Below, one piece after another: positions 1-9,500 of a DNA stretch of 64,000 bases; position 1 is the stretch's first letter, and each line of letters starts with the position of its first letter. The DNA is taken from positions 77,788-141,787 of the forward strand of contig REEN01000055.1 in assembly GCA_007695015.1 (NCBI GenBank), given 5' to 3'. The stretch comes from Marinilabiliales bacterium. Its GTDB lineage: Bacteria; Bacteroidota; Bacteroidia; Bacteroidales; PUMT01. A program made the position numbers and the translations under genes. The notes below the pieces were generated by a model. That model worked only from the letters and a program-made list of their open reading frames with translations. It ran no database searches and had not been told where the DNA came from.

Positions 1-487
1 ATATATCGCTGCCGATAACGGGCCATCTGTAAGGATGTGTTTTATATGCAAGTGGCCTGAGTATCATCCACAGGTCACCGTAGGGTTGATTGATATATCT
101 TTGCCTGTACTCTTCCGTAACCACACTTTTTTGAATGTCAAGGCCCTTCTGGGAAAGCTCAAGTCCCATCATCCGGTCCGACTCCAGCCACAATCCTGTT
201 TCCAGGTTGGCTGCGGGAAGCGATATGTAATAGTTGGTTATGTCATTGCTTGTAAATGCATTGTTTTCTCCTCCCGTTCTCTGAACCTCCCTGTCATATG
301 AGGGAACCGATACTGATCCGCCGAACATAAGATGTTCCAGCAGGTGTGCACCACCTGTTTTTTCAGGGTTGTCATCCCTGGAGCCGGCATCGTACATTAC
401 GCTGACCACGGCCATAGGGGTAGAAGTGTCACGGTGAGCTATGATTGTCAGGCCGTTGTCCAGAACTTTTTTTTTGAAATTTATCAT
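1..487 (-). CDS. M16 (insulinase-like) zinc peptidase, N-terminal part only
   Basis: Reading the minus strand from an ATG at 487 gives an open frame that runs off the left edge, so only the first ~162 residues are visible. The N-terminus (MINFKKKVLDNGLTIIAHRD) is followed by the inverted zinc motif HLLEH, the M16 signature in which the two His bind zinc and the Glu is catalytic. Further on, GGENNAFTSNDITNYY and the segment around VVTEEYRQR match conserved M16 regions; the Glu of the latter is a likely third zinc ligand. No signal peptide is seen. Family members act as processing or oligopeptide peptidases and often occur as pairs of M16 genes; the partner, if any, would lie left of the window. 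The second half of the protein is unseen. Confidence 0.9.
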   Translation of the reverse strand, partial: MINFKKKVLDNGLTIIAHRDTSTPMAVVSVMYDAGSRDDNPEKTGGAHLLEHLMFGGSVSVPSYDREVQRTGGENNAFTSNDITNYYISLPAANLETGLWLESDRMMGLELSQKGLDIQKSVVTEEYRQRYINQPYGDLWMILRPLAYKTHPYRWPVIGSDI

Positions 488-806
488 GGTAGTACCAGTG
501 AAGACTGTTTTATTCCGGTCATTTTACCGGCTGGTAAAAATAATCAGAATTATTCAACCTTTTTTTCGGCGGCAGTCTGTTACCGGCATTACCTGCCCGT
601 TATATTCTGGTCTGGACTGATTTTTGAACCTTGAATGTCTGATAGCCGGCAATACCCGGATGTTTCGCCTTGAGCTTTATTGCCTGAGGATAACTCGTTG
701 TCCGGGCATCCCCTGCCGGGTTAATGTTTCCGTTATGTGAAAATAATTTGGAAAAATCACCGGGTCTGTATCAAGTATCACCGCACAAAATGTATTTTTG
801 TGTCAG
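488..806. other. Intergenic region between divergent M16 peptidase and ClC genes
   Basis: This ~320-base stretch lies between two divergently transcribed genes and should hold both promoters. I find no convincing gene in it: the plus-strand frames mostly mirror the M16 coding strand or have no recognisable features. It contains a perfect 7-bp hairpin with a 4-base loop (TTTTACC-GGCT-GGTAAAA, 522-539) about 35 bases upstream of the M16 start, and an exact -7 box next to the ClC start (listed separately). The hairpin's role is unknown. Confidence 0.6.
793..800 (+). promoter_or_regulatory. Candidate -7 box for the ClC gene
   Basis: TATTTTTG matches the Bacteroidota -7 consensus TAnnTTTG exactly. 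It ends six bases before the ATG at 807, so transcription would begin almost at the start codon. No TTG/TTTG -33 element is present at the usual 19-21 base spacing, which lowers confidence. Confidence 0.4.
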
Positions 807-2582
807 ATGGAGAAAAAAACGGCAATATCGCGATTATTTATCTGGATCATTGGTAATCTCAGGCACCGGCAACTGCTTCTTATACTTAGTCTCATTATTG
901 GAGTGGTAAGTGGTCTTGCCGCTGTTCTGCTCAAAAATACCGTTTTCTATACAAATGAGTTCCTGACAGGCAGGCTTGCCCCTGAAACCGGCAATCTTAT
1001 CTATCTGGCGTTTCCTGCCATAGGAATATTGCTTACCGTTCTGTTTTCACGGTATCTGATAAAGGATGATTTTTCACATGGTGTAACAAAGGTTCTGCAT
1101 GCCATATCAAGAAAGGATTCAGTTCTCGCTCCCCATAACTCTTATTCCTCCATGCTCGGAAGCACACTTACTGTCGGGTTCGGCGGGTCTGTCGGACTGG
1201 AGGCCCCGATAGTCCTTACAGGGGCATCTATAGGGTCTAACCTCGGCAGGTTTCTCAGGCTGAATTATAAGACAATTACCCTGCTGATAGCGTGTGGTGC
1301 AACGGGTGCGATTGCCGGGATCTTCAAATCTCCCATTGCTGCCATGATCTTCAGCCTTGAAGTGCTCATGCTGGACCTTACCATGTGGTCGATAATACCT
1401 CTGCTGATCTCGGCGGTTACGGGTGCAACGATAGCAACCCTCTTACTTGGGCAGGGTGTGGTTTTCTATTTTACCATGCCTGAACCATTTGTTACCGCAA
1501 ATATCCCGTGGTTCATACTGCTTGGAATAATTACCGGTCTGGTCTCATACTATTTCACATGGGGATCCATGAGAATTGAGGCAGGACTGAGAAAGGTGTC
1601 AAGCCCTTATCACAGGTTGTTCTACGGTGGCGCCGTTCTGGGCATCCTGATTTTTCTGTTTCCCCCTTTGTACGGAGAAGGATATGGCACACTCAGTGCC
1701 CTGCTGGGAGGAGATGCCAGTGAAATTGCTGCCGGGAGCCTGATAGATGGTATTCGTGACAATTACTACGTTTTTATTGCATTCCTGCTTCTGATACTTG
1801 TTTTCAAAGTTGTGGCAATGGCGGTAACAACCGGAAGCGGCGGAGTAGGAGGGATCTTTGCCCCGTCGCTTTATATGGGTGGGGTTACCGGATTTGTAGT
1901 GGCAAGCCTCATCAATCATTTCTCATTCATTAACGTGTCGGAGCGTAACTTTGCGCTTGTTGGTATGGCCGGTCTTATGGCCGGGGTTATGCATGCACCG
2001 CTTACGGCAATATTCTTAATTGCCGAGATAACAGGAGGTTATGAGCTGTTTATCCCCCTCATAATAACAGCAACGATATCATACCTAACGATAATGTACT
2101 TTGAGCCCCATTCAATCTATACCAAAAGGCTGGCATCAAAAGGTGAATTGATAACCCATCACAAGGACAAGGCTGTTCTTACCCTGATGAAGATGGGGCC
2201 GGTAATCGAAACCGACCTGAAAACCGTGCATCCTGATGACAGCCTTGGCGAGCTGGTAAAGACCGTCTCCAAGTCCAGGAGAAACATCTTCCCGGTAACC
2301 GATCATGACGGCAATCTTCTGGGAGTTGTACTTCTGGACAATATCAGGGATATAATTTTCAAACCTGCACAGTACGACCAGGTCCGTGTGTCTGATATCA
2401 TGGACATACCTCCGGAAACTGTTTCGAAGGATGAAAGCATGGAATCTGTAATGCGTAAATTTGAGGATTCCGACGCGTGGAATCTTCCTGTGACCGATAA
2501 AGGAAAATATGTGGGATTCATTTCAAAATCAAAGATATTTTCGGCATACAGAAAGATACTTCTGCAATTTTCGTCGGAATAG
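807..2582 (+). CDS. ClC-family chloride channel/transporter with C-terminal CBS pair
   Basis: A ~591-residue membrane protein with about ten or more hydrophobic segments over the first ~430 residues, then two CBS domains (roughly residues 450-585) that in this family bind adenine nucleotides and regulate transport. The ClC gating-glutamate motif GREGP appears as GLEAP (Glu ~132), and the GxFxP motif as GIFAP. The first selectivity motif, usually GSGIP, reads SHGVT, so the selectivity-filter serine is not conserved and chloride cannot be assumed; other anions are possible. I chose ATG 807 over the in-frame TTG at 798 because it gives a normal N-terminus and because TTG 798 lies inside the putative -7 box. 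Confidence 0.9.
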   Translation: MEKKTAISRLFIWIIGNLRHRQLLLILSLIIGVVSGLAAVLLKNTVFYTNEFLTGRLAPETGNLIYLAFPAIGILLTVLFSRYLIKDDFSHGVTKVLHAISRKDSVLAPHNSYSSMLGSTLTVGFGGSVGLEAPIVLTGASIGSNLGRFLRLNYKTITLLIACGATGAIAGIFKSPIAAMIFSLEVLMLDLTMWSIIPLLISAVTGATIATLLLGQGVVFYFTMPEPFVTANIPWFILLGIITGLVSYYFTWGSMRIEAGLRKVSSPYHRLFYGGAVLGILIFLFPPLYGEGYGTLSALLGGDASEIAAGSLIDGIRDNYYVFIAFLLLILVFKVVAMAVTTGSGGVGGIFAPSLYMGGVTGFVVASLINHFSFINVSERNFALVGMAGLMAGVMHAPLTAIFLIAEITGGYELFIPLIITATISYLTIMYFEPHSIYTKRLASKGELITHHKDKAVLTLMKMGPVIETDLKTVHPDDSLGELVKTVSKSRRNIFPVTDHDGNLLGVVLLDNIRDIIFKPAQYDQVRVSDIMDIPPETVSKDESMESVMRKFEDSDAWNLPVTDKGKYVGFISKSKIFSAYRKILLQFSSE

Positions 2583-2607
2583 TTCCCTGTGCTTTAAAAA
2601 AAAACAC

Positions 2608-2615
2608 TATATTTG
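2608..2615 (+). promoter_or_regulatory. Candidate -7 box for the receiver-domain gene
   Basis: TATATTTG is an exact TAnnTTTG match, 34 bases before the ATG at 2650 and just downstream of the ClC stop codon. No good -33 element is seen. It suggests that the receiver gene has its own promoter and is not only read through from clc. Confidence 0.4.
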
Positions 2616-2649
2616 ATTTGGGTGCTAACCAATTAATATTGTTTGCAGG

Positions 2650-3030
2650 ATGAAAGGAAACAGATCCGGGAAACTGGTATACGTGGTTGATGATGATTTG
2701 CCCAGTTACCAGTTGATAGAGGAGCTTCTTTCCGGCAAAAGAATTGCCCTGAAGCATTTTACAAATGGTGTAGATCTGCTGGATGCCTTCAGCAGCGGTA
2801 AAAAGCCAGAACTGGTAATTATGGATATACAGTTGCCGGGGACTGACGGACTTGAACTGACGAGAAAGATTAAAGCAATGGGAGATAACATCCCTGTTAT
2901 TGCATACACCTCCTATGCTATGGCCGGGGACAAGGACCGGTGCCTGGAAGCCGGATGTGATGAATATGTCTCAAAACCTGTCGACCTAAAGCATTTTGCA
3001 GCACTGGTTTCCCACTATCTTGACGGCTGA
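2650..3030 (+). CDS. Stand-alone response-regulator receiver (CheY-like) protein
   Basis: A 126-residue protein consisting of a single receiver domain with no output domain. The acidic pocket is Asp14/Asp15 (VYVVDDD), the phospho-acceptor is Asp59 (LVIMDIQLPG), the switch Thr/Ser is at 87-88 (AYTS), and the conserved Lys is 109 (SKPVD). All catalytic positions are intact, so it should be phosphorylatable. The QLPGTDGLEL and AYTSYAMAGDKDRCLEAG segments resemble receivers of hybrid sensor kinases or phosphorelays. No histidine kinase is encoded nearby, so its partner is unknown. The neighbours (clc upstream, glyA downstream) give no functional hint. Confidence 0.9.
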   Translation: MKGNRSGKLVYVVDDDLPSYQLIEELLSGKRIALKHFTNGVDLLDAFSSGKKPELVIMDIQLPGTDGLELTRKIKAMGDNIPVIAYTSYAMAGDKDRCLEAGCDEYVSKPVDLKHFAALVSHYLDG

Positions 3031-3132
3031 TCATACCCTGACCATTACGGCTGTTTCTCTTTACAGTTTGCCGGATCTGCGATTCGGTAAAAAAGATGTA
3101 TTTTCGCTTCTATAAAAACAAATAACAAAATC

Positions 3133-4416
3133 ATGCAGAGAGATAAAATGATATTTGACCTGATCGAAAAGGAGGACAAAAGACAGCTTGAGGGTATTGA
3201 ACTGATAGCGTCAGAAAATTTTGTGAGCGACCAGGTAATGGAGGCCATGGGGTCGTGCCTGACCAACAAGTATGCTGAAGGATACCCGGGAAAACGTTAT
3301 TATGGCGGTTGCCAGTATGTAGATGAAGTTGAGACCCTTGCCATTGAGAGGGTGCAAAAGCTTTTCGGCGCCGGGTATGCCAATGTTCAGCCCCATTCCG
3401 GTGCACAGGCAAACGCCGCTGTAATGCTGGCTGTCCTGAAGCCCGGGGATACGTTTTTGGGACTTGACCTGTCGCATGGGGGGCATCTTACCCATGGTTC
3501 ATTTGTCAATTATTCCGGGATACTCTACAGGCCTGTTGCGTATGAGGTTTCAAAAGAAAGCGGACTGGTAGACTATGATATGATGGAGAAACTGGCAGAG
3601 AAGGAGAGGCCGAAACTGATCATAGCCGGTGCTTCGGCATATTCGAGGGACTGGGACTATGAGAGGATGAGGGCCATTGCCGACCGCACCGGCGCCCTTC
3701 TTATGGCCGATATTGCCCATCCGGCGGGATTAATTGCTACGGGTATGCTGAACCACCCATTCCCCTGGTGCCATATCGTTACATCAACAACCCACAAAAC
3801 ACTCCGGGGTCCCAGGGGCGGAATTATACTTATGGGAGAAGATTTTGAAAATTCCTGGGGACTGAAAACCCCGAAAGGTGCAGTGAAGATGATGTCGCAG
3901 ATACTGGACTCGGCCGTATTCCCGGGAATGCAGGGCGGACCTCTTGAGCATGTGATAGCTGCAAAGGCAGTGGCTTTTGAGGAGGCTTTGTCAGATGGGT
4001 ACAAAAAGTATATGATGCAGGTTAAATCCAATGCTTCTGCAATGGCAGATGCTTTTACCGGAAAAGGTTACAAGGTAGTATCGGGTGGTACGGATAACCA
4101 TTCAATGCTCATTGACCTGCGGACAAAGGTGCCGGAATTAACCGGCAAGGTTGTGGAGAATACCCTCGTGAAGGCTGATATTACCATAAACAAGAACATG
4201 GTACCCTTTGATGACCGTTCTCCGTTCCAGACATCCGGCATAAGACTTGGAACACCTGCCGTAACTACCCGGGGAATGAAAGAGAGGGATATGACAGAGA
4301 TCGTCAACCTGATCGATGAGGTGATTATGAATATCGACAACGACAGCACCATCTCCCTGGTAAAGGATAAGGTGAATGCCATGATGGCAAAATTTCCGAA
4401 ATTTACGTGGGACTGA
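3133..4416 (+). CDS. glyA: Serine hydroxymethyltransferase
   Basis: 427 residues, the normal length for bacterial SHMT, which interconverts serine plus tetrahydrofolate and glycine plus methylene-tetrahydrofolate using pyridoxal phosphate in the cytoplasm. Diagnostic segments include ELIASENF near residue 25, the [11 protein letters not shown] loop, the PHSGAQAN motif, the MADIAHPAG cofactor aspartate region, and the PLP-lysine motif [14 protein letters not shown] with Lys222. The start at 3133 gives the expected N-terminus; a second ATG five codons later is possible. It is a one-carbon metabolism housekeeping gene, convergent with the tonB operon. Confidence 0.98.
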   Translation: MQRDKMIFDLIEKEDKRQLEGIELIASENFVSDQVMEAMGSCLTNKYAEGYPGKRYYGGCQYVDEVETLAIERVQKLFGAGYANVQPHSGAQANAAVMLAVLKPGDTFLGLDLSHGGHLTHGSFVNYSGILYRPVAYEVSKESGLVDYDMMEKLAEKERPKLIIAGASAYSRDWDYERMRAIADRTGALLMADIAHPAGLIATGMLNHPFPWCHIVTSTTHKTLRGPRGGIILMGEDFENSWGLKTPKGAVKMMSQILDSAVFPGMQGGPLEHVIAAKAVAFEEALSDGYKKYMMQVKSNASAMADAFTGKGYKVVSGGTDNHSMLIDLRTKVPELTGKVVENTLVKADITINKNMVPFDDRSPFQTSGIRLGTPAVTTRGMKERDMTEIVNLIDEVIMNIDNDSTISLVKDKVNAMMAKFPKFTWD

Positions 4417-4536
4417 ACAACCCGGGCATGTGAGCGGCACTTCACTGAAAAACCACTCTGCCGGAAAACAATTATGATTTCATCAGGCTGATCCGGTGAA
4501 GTTGTTCTTATGCTTACTGTAATTTGGTATTCCGGA

Positions 4537-5364
4537 CTACTGCAGACGGAAGTGATAAGTTATGGTTCCCCTTTGTGAAGCAGGGGCATCGGGGCGGACG
4601 TTGAACCTGGCTCTTTCTGCCGCCCTCCGGGCTGCATTGTGAAGATATTCATTATGGATGGTTGTACCCCTTACTCCGGGTAAGGCACTTGTAACTTCGC
4701 CCTGCCTGTTTACGGTAACCTGAACCACAACAGTGCCTTCAGCCTGACGCTCGTAATCGGGGGGTGGCAACGAGGTAGCCGACCTTCCATCAAGGCTGAA
4801 TGAGATGGCGTCGGGACTTCCCGTATCACCACCTTCCCTGTGAGTTGATGCCGGATCTCCTGTTGCACGTCCCTGGTCACCTTCACCTTCGGTTTCCCCC
4901 TCGCTTGCTCCTGTATCTCCTGTCTCGGTCCTGCCCGGGAAGAGTGCATCCGGATTTGGCCTTCTTTCCGGGACCTCTTCGGCAGCCTCCTGTGGCGTCT
5001 CCTGCTCAGCCGGTGATGGTTGCGGTTCAACGGGCGGAGTGACCGGATCGGGCTGCCTTTGCTCTTCGGGTTGCGGCACAGGTATGGCCGGTGCCTCCTC
5101 AAAGTCCTGCGTGATTATCTCTTCCTCTGCTTCGGGTTCACTGACCGGTGGCGGCGGAGCAGCCGGCGGCGCAGTTCTTTGCTGCTCAGGCTGTGTCATC
5201 CCGAAACCTTCATCATCTGTTCCGAAATTTATTATTATTCCCTCTTCACCTGGCAGCGGGAGTGGTGTGGAGAAACCGAGAAAAACGATAATAAGGGCTA
5301 TGGCCACATGGAAAGCAGTGGTTCCTATAATACCTTTTTTATGTTTTTCAAATAGTTCAAACAT
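4537..5364 (-). CDS. TonB-like energy transducer
   Basis: 275 residues with one N-terminal membrane anchor (about residues 12-32, FHVAIALIIVFLGFS), a long Pro/Glu-rich periplasmic spacer (~60-170), a Gly/Glu/Thr-rich linker, and a C-terminal domain with the alternating pattern TVVVQVTVNRQGEV typical of TonB/TolA C-termini. It should carry proton-motive energy from an ExbB-ExbD complex to outer-membrane receptors. Its ATG overlaps the exbD stop by one base (TAATG), showing translational coupling, and exbB lies just upstream. The very proline-rich spacer is usual for the family. A TolA-like role is an alternative, but no tolB or pal is visible. Confidence 0.88.
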   Translation of the reverse strand: MFELFEKHKKGIIGTTAFHVAIALIIVFLGFSTPLPLPGEEGIIINFGTDDEGFGMTQPEQQRTAPPAAPPPPVSEPEAEEEIITQDFEEAPAIPVPQPEEQRQPDPVTPPVEPQPSPAEQETPQEAAEEVPERRPNPDALFPGRTETGDTGASEGETEGEGDQGRATGDPASTHREGGDTGSPDAISFSLDGRSATSLPPPDYERQAEGTVVVQVTVNRQGEVTSALPGVRGTTIHNEYLHNAARRAAERARFNVRPDAPASQRGTITYHFRLQ

Positions 5365-5756
5365 TATCTGGCACTTGTGGCAAGTATTAGCCTGTATCTG
5401 TTGTCTTTGGCAATATTCATGACCCTTACTACCTGCTCCATGGGTACGCTTCTGTCAACATGAAGTGAAATTGTAGGGTCTGGTTCGCCTGACAGTCTCT
5501 CCTGCAAAACCCGTTCCAAATTTTCAACCTCCACCGGTGTGGTCTCTACGTAAAACTCAAAGTTTCTTGTAATAGAAACAGTTGTTATGGGGTTCGCCAG
5601 TGTCTGGTGCATGCTTTGAGGCAGCAGCAGCTTCAGGGCATTTGGCGCTATCAGGGTTGATGTTATCATAAAGAATATGAGCAGCAGGAAAACGATGTCG
5701 GTCATTCCCGACATACTGAAACCTGCCTGTATCTTGTTTCTGCTTCGCAGTGCCAT
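5364..5756 (-). CDS. ExbD/TolR biopolymer transport protein
   Basis: 130 residues: a short cytoplasmic N-terminus, one membrane helix containing the essential Asp (SGMTDIVFLLLIFFMITS, Asp at ~20), and a periplasmic domain of ~85 residues. The membrane Asp is the protonatable residue in the ExbB-ExbD motor. It sits between exbB (22 bases upstream) and tonB (one-base overlap), the usual ExbB-ExbD-TonB order, so it most likely forms the TonB-energising complex. ExbD rather than TolR is favoured by the adjacent TonB-type gene. Confidence 0.93.
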   Translation of the reverse strand: MALRSRNKIQAGFSMSGMTDIVFLLLIFFMITSTLIAPNALKLLLPQSMHQTLANPITTVSITRNFEFYVETTPVEVENLERVLQERLSGEPDPTISLHVDRSVPMEQVVRVMNIAKDNRYRLILATSAR

Positions 5757-5778
5757 ATCTGGTCTGTTAAGTGTTATA

Positions 5779-6483
5779 TCAGTTGACCGGTTCGTTAAGC
5801 AGGTCCATGAACTCGGTAGTATTTGCTTCCAGTCTGAAAACTACCTTCTCAACTTTTGCCACAAGGGCATTATAAGCGAGAAAAGCCATGATACCTACCA
5901 TAAGGCCTGCCATTGTCGTGATCATTGCTGTATAAATGCCGCTCGACAGCAAACTGACATCTATATTGGCGCCAGCCGTAGACATATCGTAAAAGGCCCG
6001 GATCATTCCCATTACGGTTCCAAGAAAACCGATCATCGGGGCGGCGCCTGCAACTGTAGCCAGGAATGGAAGCCCTTTTTCAAGTTTATAGATCTCAAGC
6101 TTTCCCACATTCTCAACTGCGGCATTTATATCATTGAGAGGCCGGCCGATACGGCTTATTCCTTTTTCGATCATTTTGGCAACCGGGTTATCGGTTGACT
6201 GGCAAAGGGTTATTGCAGAGTCGATCTTGTCGTCATGAATATAATCCTTGATCTTATTCATAAAATTGATATCCACCTTTTCAGCCTTCTTTATTGCAAA
6301 ATAGCGCTCTACAAAAATGTACACAGCAACTATTGACAATACAACTATCGGGATCATTACCCATCCTCCCTTGAAAGCCAGCTCCCAGTAAGACATTGTT
6401 AGTTCTCCCTGTTCCGCAAGTGGTTCCAGGTCATTCAGATTCTCCGATAGGGTGATCTGCAGAAGTGATAAGTAGTAGGTCAT
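5779..6483 (-). CDS. ExbB/TolQ/MotA-family proton channel protein
   Basis: 234 residues with three hydrophobic helices: one near residues 42-60 (VMIPIVVLSIVAVYIFVERY) and two in the C-terminal half (around PFLATVAGAAPMIGFLGTVMGM and the MITTMAGLMVGIMAFL segment). The GFLGTVMGM segment is the family signature. An N-terminal extension before the first helix is normal for Bacteroidota ExbB, so I keep the ATG at 6483; a second ATG at 6396 is possible. First gene of the exbB-exbD-tonB operon. It forms the pentameric channel of the motor in the inner membrane. Confidence 0.93.
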   Translation of the reverse strand: MTYYLSLLQITLSENLNDLEPLAEQGELTMSYWELAFKGGWVMIPIVVLSIVAVYIFVERYFAIKKAEKVDINFMNKIKDYIHDDKIDSAITLCQSTDNPVAKMIEKGISRIGRPLNDINAAVENVGKLEIYKLEKGLPFLATVAGAAPMIGFLGTVMGMIRAFYDMSTAGANIDVSLLSSGIYTAMITTMAGLMVGIMAFLAYNALVAKVEKVVFRLEANTTEFMDLLNEPVN

Positions 6484-6591
6484 CTGTAAAATACAATTAG
6501 TAACTTGTTAAACAATGGTTGGTAAATTAAATAATCAGCCAAAATTACATCAATCATTCCATCCAAGCAAATAGTGACAAGAAAATTACTG

Positions 6592-9500
6592 TTATGGTTC
6601 AGATGCTTCCTCTTCCCGCTTTGCTTCTGCAAAAACCATATTCCAGTAACGTCTCATAAGTTCGTCGAAACTGTCGAAATCTTCCCGGTAAAACAGTCCT
6701 ACACCCTGGGTGTAAGGAGAAAGATGTGTCCTTATAAGATTGTCGTTCGCCCGGGTGAATGCTTTGAGCCTGAGTTTGCCGCTTCTGTTGAGTTTAATAT
6801 CAACGTCGAAGTCTCCCACTATGTTACTTGTGTTCATTTGACGACCGCCAACATCCACATTGCCGTTGATCCTGACCCTGTCGTTCAGCACCTGGGTTGA
6901 AAGGGCCAGTTCTACTTCATCAGGCGTGATTTCATCGCCTGGCCTCCAGTTAACCCCGAAATCAATATCCCTGCTTAACTGTGACAACCAGTTGCTGAGC
7001 TGGTTGGAAAAGAATTCGCTGACTGTCGTGATGCTGGCTTCCGTCGCGCTCATGCCCAGGTTGGCGCCCATTCCCGGGCCTGACAGATCTTCTTCGACAA
7101 TGAAATTATTAATTACCAGAAGAGCGAGAAACTGCCTGTTTCTCTTTTCTTCATCACTAAGAATTCCCTGTATGTTTCTTCTTGTATCGGGGTCGGCTGT
7201 TGGCAGGTCAATGTCAAAAGTTATATCGGGTGTCATCAGGTTTTCCCTCATGATAATATGACACTCAACAGGGATCCTCCTGGTATAAGCGTCTGATGTT
7301 CCGTATTGTGCGAGCAGCGGCGCAGGGGAGGTCCTCAGCCTGTATACAGCCTTCATATCTATATTGGCATCAAACGGATCACCGTTCCAATTGATCCTCC
7401 CGCCCCTTTCTATCTCAAACCGTTTGTTTATTACATTCTGAAGCGTGAAAAGATAATCACCCTGTTCAATTGTATATTCGCCGAACATACTGAACTGTCC
7501 CAGTGTGTTGATCTCCATTTTGAATGATCCGCTGCCCCTGCCCCTTATTATGTCGCCTATCTTTGAGTCGAATATGATCTGCACCTCTGCATCGGGTGTG
7601 ACGTCGAGGTCAAAGCTGAGCTGTATTCCTGAAAGATCGACTTCGTAGTTTCTTATACCTTCAACAGGTTCTATGCCGGCTTCATTGTCTGCTGACCCTG
7701 TAAAGCTAAGAAAATGCAGTTCCCCTACCTCGCTGCTTTTGTGAAGTGGTATGAAGAACTGGGTGTTACGGTCGGTTCGTGCAGAGATATTCATAATAAT
7801 ATTGTCAACGGGTCCGGTAATATGAACAAGTCCGCTTGCAAAAACACGGCCATAAAACTGTTCATTATCCCTCTCCATTGTGTTCAGGGCCATGAACCGT
7901 TCGGGATACAGGTGGATGTTCAGGCTGAAGTCCCTGAACCAGGTATGTGATACACGCCCGCTTGCACGGCATGTGTTGTGGTTTGCATCGTATACAACAA
8001 TGTCGTTAAAAATGATGTCATTATCTCTTATTTCCACCTCATGGGTAAAATTATAGCTGGTTTTGAGATAGTCAATCATGAATGAGGCTTTTTGCAATAA
8101 TATGTTACCATTGAAGCGGGGTTGTCTGAGGTTGCCTTCGAGTCTCAGGTTTCCTCCAGCCAATCCTCTCAGGTTCCCGAAAACCTCATCAATGTAACCG
8201 TCAAAGGTGCGGAGGTTGATCTTGGCCAGTTCTATCTCAAAATCAAGCAGATTGCCATCGGGTGTATACTGTCCCTCCATGTTTATGATCCGGTCGCCGT
8301 CACGTTCGCTGTGGGTATGAACCGCAATGCTCCTGCTTTCAGGTAGCCACTTCGTAATAATATCCATATCGCCAAAGACCTGGTGATTGATTGTGAGATC
8401 TTCAATTTTCAGGTTGGTGCCGAATAACGGATTGGCATGAATATCCGACAGGCTTGCTTTGCCGTTAACTATTCCTGCCAGGTGGAAACTCCCGGGAGTG
8501 GCTATCAGCTCAATGGTCCTCAGTTCCATATCGTGGAATTCAAGGTGAATGGAATCAAGCGGGTCTTCAGAAAGTTTGCCGTTCAGCATGAGCTTCTGGT
8601 GGGGCATGCCGAAGACGAAGTCTTCAATCTGGTAAGATGAAGAATCAATTATCGCCCTGCTCTGTTCAACGGTCCAAAGCGTATCAGCAATATAAATATC
8701 TGAAGGCATGATATCCACGGTTACAAGAGGAGTGGCTTGCCCGGGTCTTCTTTCAAATGTCACCCCGGCATTAATTTCTCCTTTGTACCTGATTTTCTCC
8801 CTGTTATCCCATGCAGCATGGAAGGAGGTGCTGTCATTGATTATGCCCGACCTGATACTGATGTTTTCAATTTCAAACCGGTTGGCAAAAAGCAATCTCT
8901 CTATTGCGGAGCTGAAATTGAACAGTGAGTCGGTCGAATTTGTTTCAATATTTATTCTGCTGAATACGTGGTTATTGATCCTAACCTCATCTGACTGTGC
9001 ATTAACTGCAGTCAGGTAGGATGCCGGGTCGTAAACCCCTTTCAGTGTGGTACCCGATGCAAAATAGAGGTCAGGAAAAAAGAAGGATGTAAATTCTTCA
9101 GTCTCCTTAAGGTGAAGGTCGAATGAAAAATCGTTCCCTGAAGGATCAGGTACTGGTTTGTAATTGACAGCGTATGAGGGAATATATTTGTTAACCAGTG
9201 TATTTATTGATGATGTAATAGTCGCAAACTCATAGTTGCCTGCAAGGTAACCATCGGCAAGGTCTGAGCTGAGGATTATCTCCCTGTTTTCTCCGGTCCC
9301 GGTTGCCTGCAGGCTAAGGTTTTCTATCTGCAGATACTGTTCATCTCTTGTAAACCGGGCATTGACCAGGTCTACCCGCCCGCTCAGGTTATCCGGGCTG
9401 TTTCCCCTGAATGAAGCAGTAGAGAGGAATGAAAGGATTGTGCCGGGCTCATCCTTCTCAATATTAAGATTATACATGTTTGCGTCTGAAACATTCGCCG

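Noticed and set aside
332-634. Plus-strand ORF over the M16 peptidase start
   Set aside because: It lies antisense to a clear peptidase frame and has no recognisable domain.
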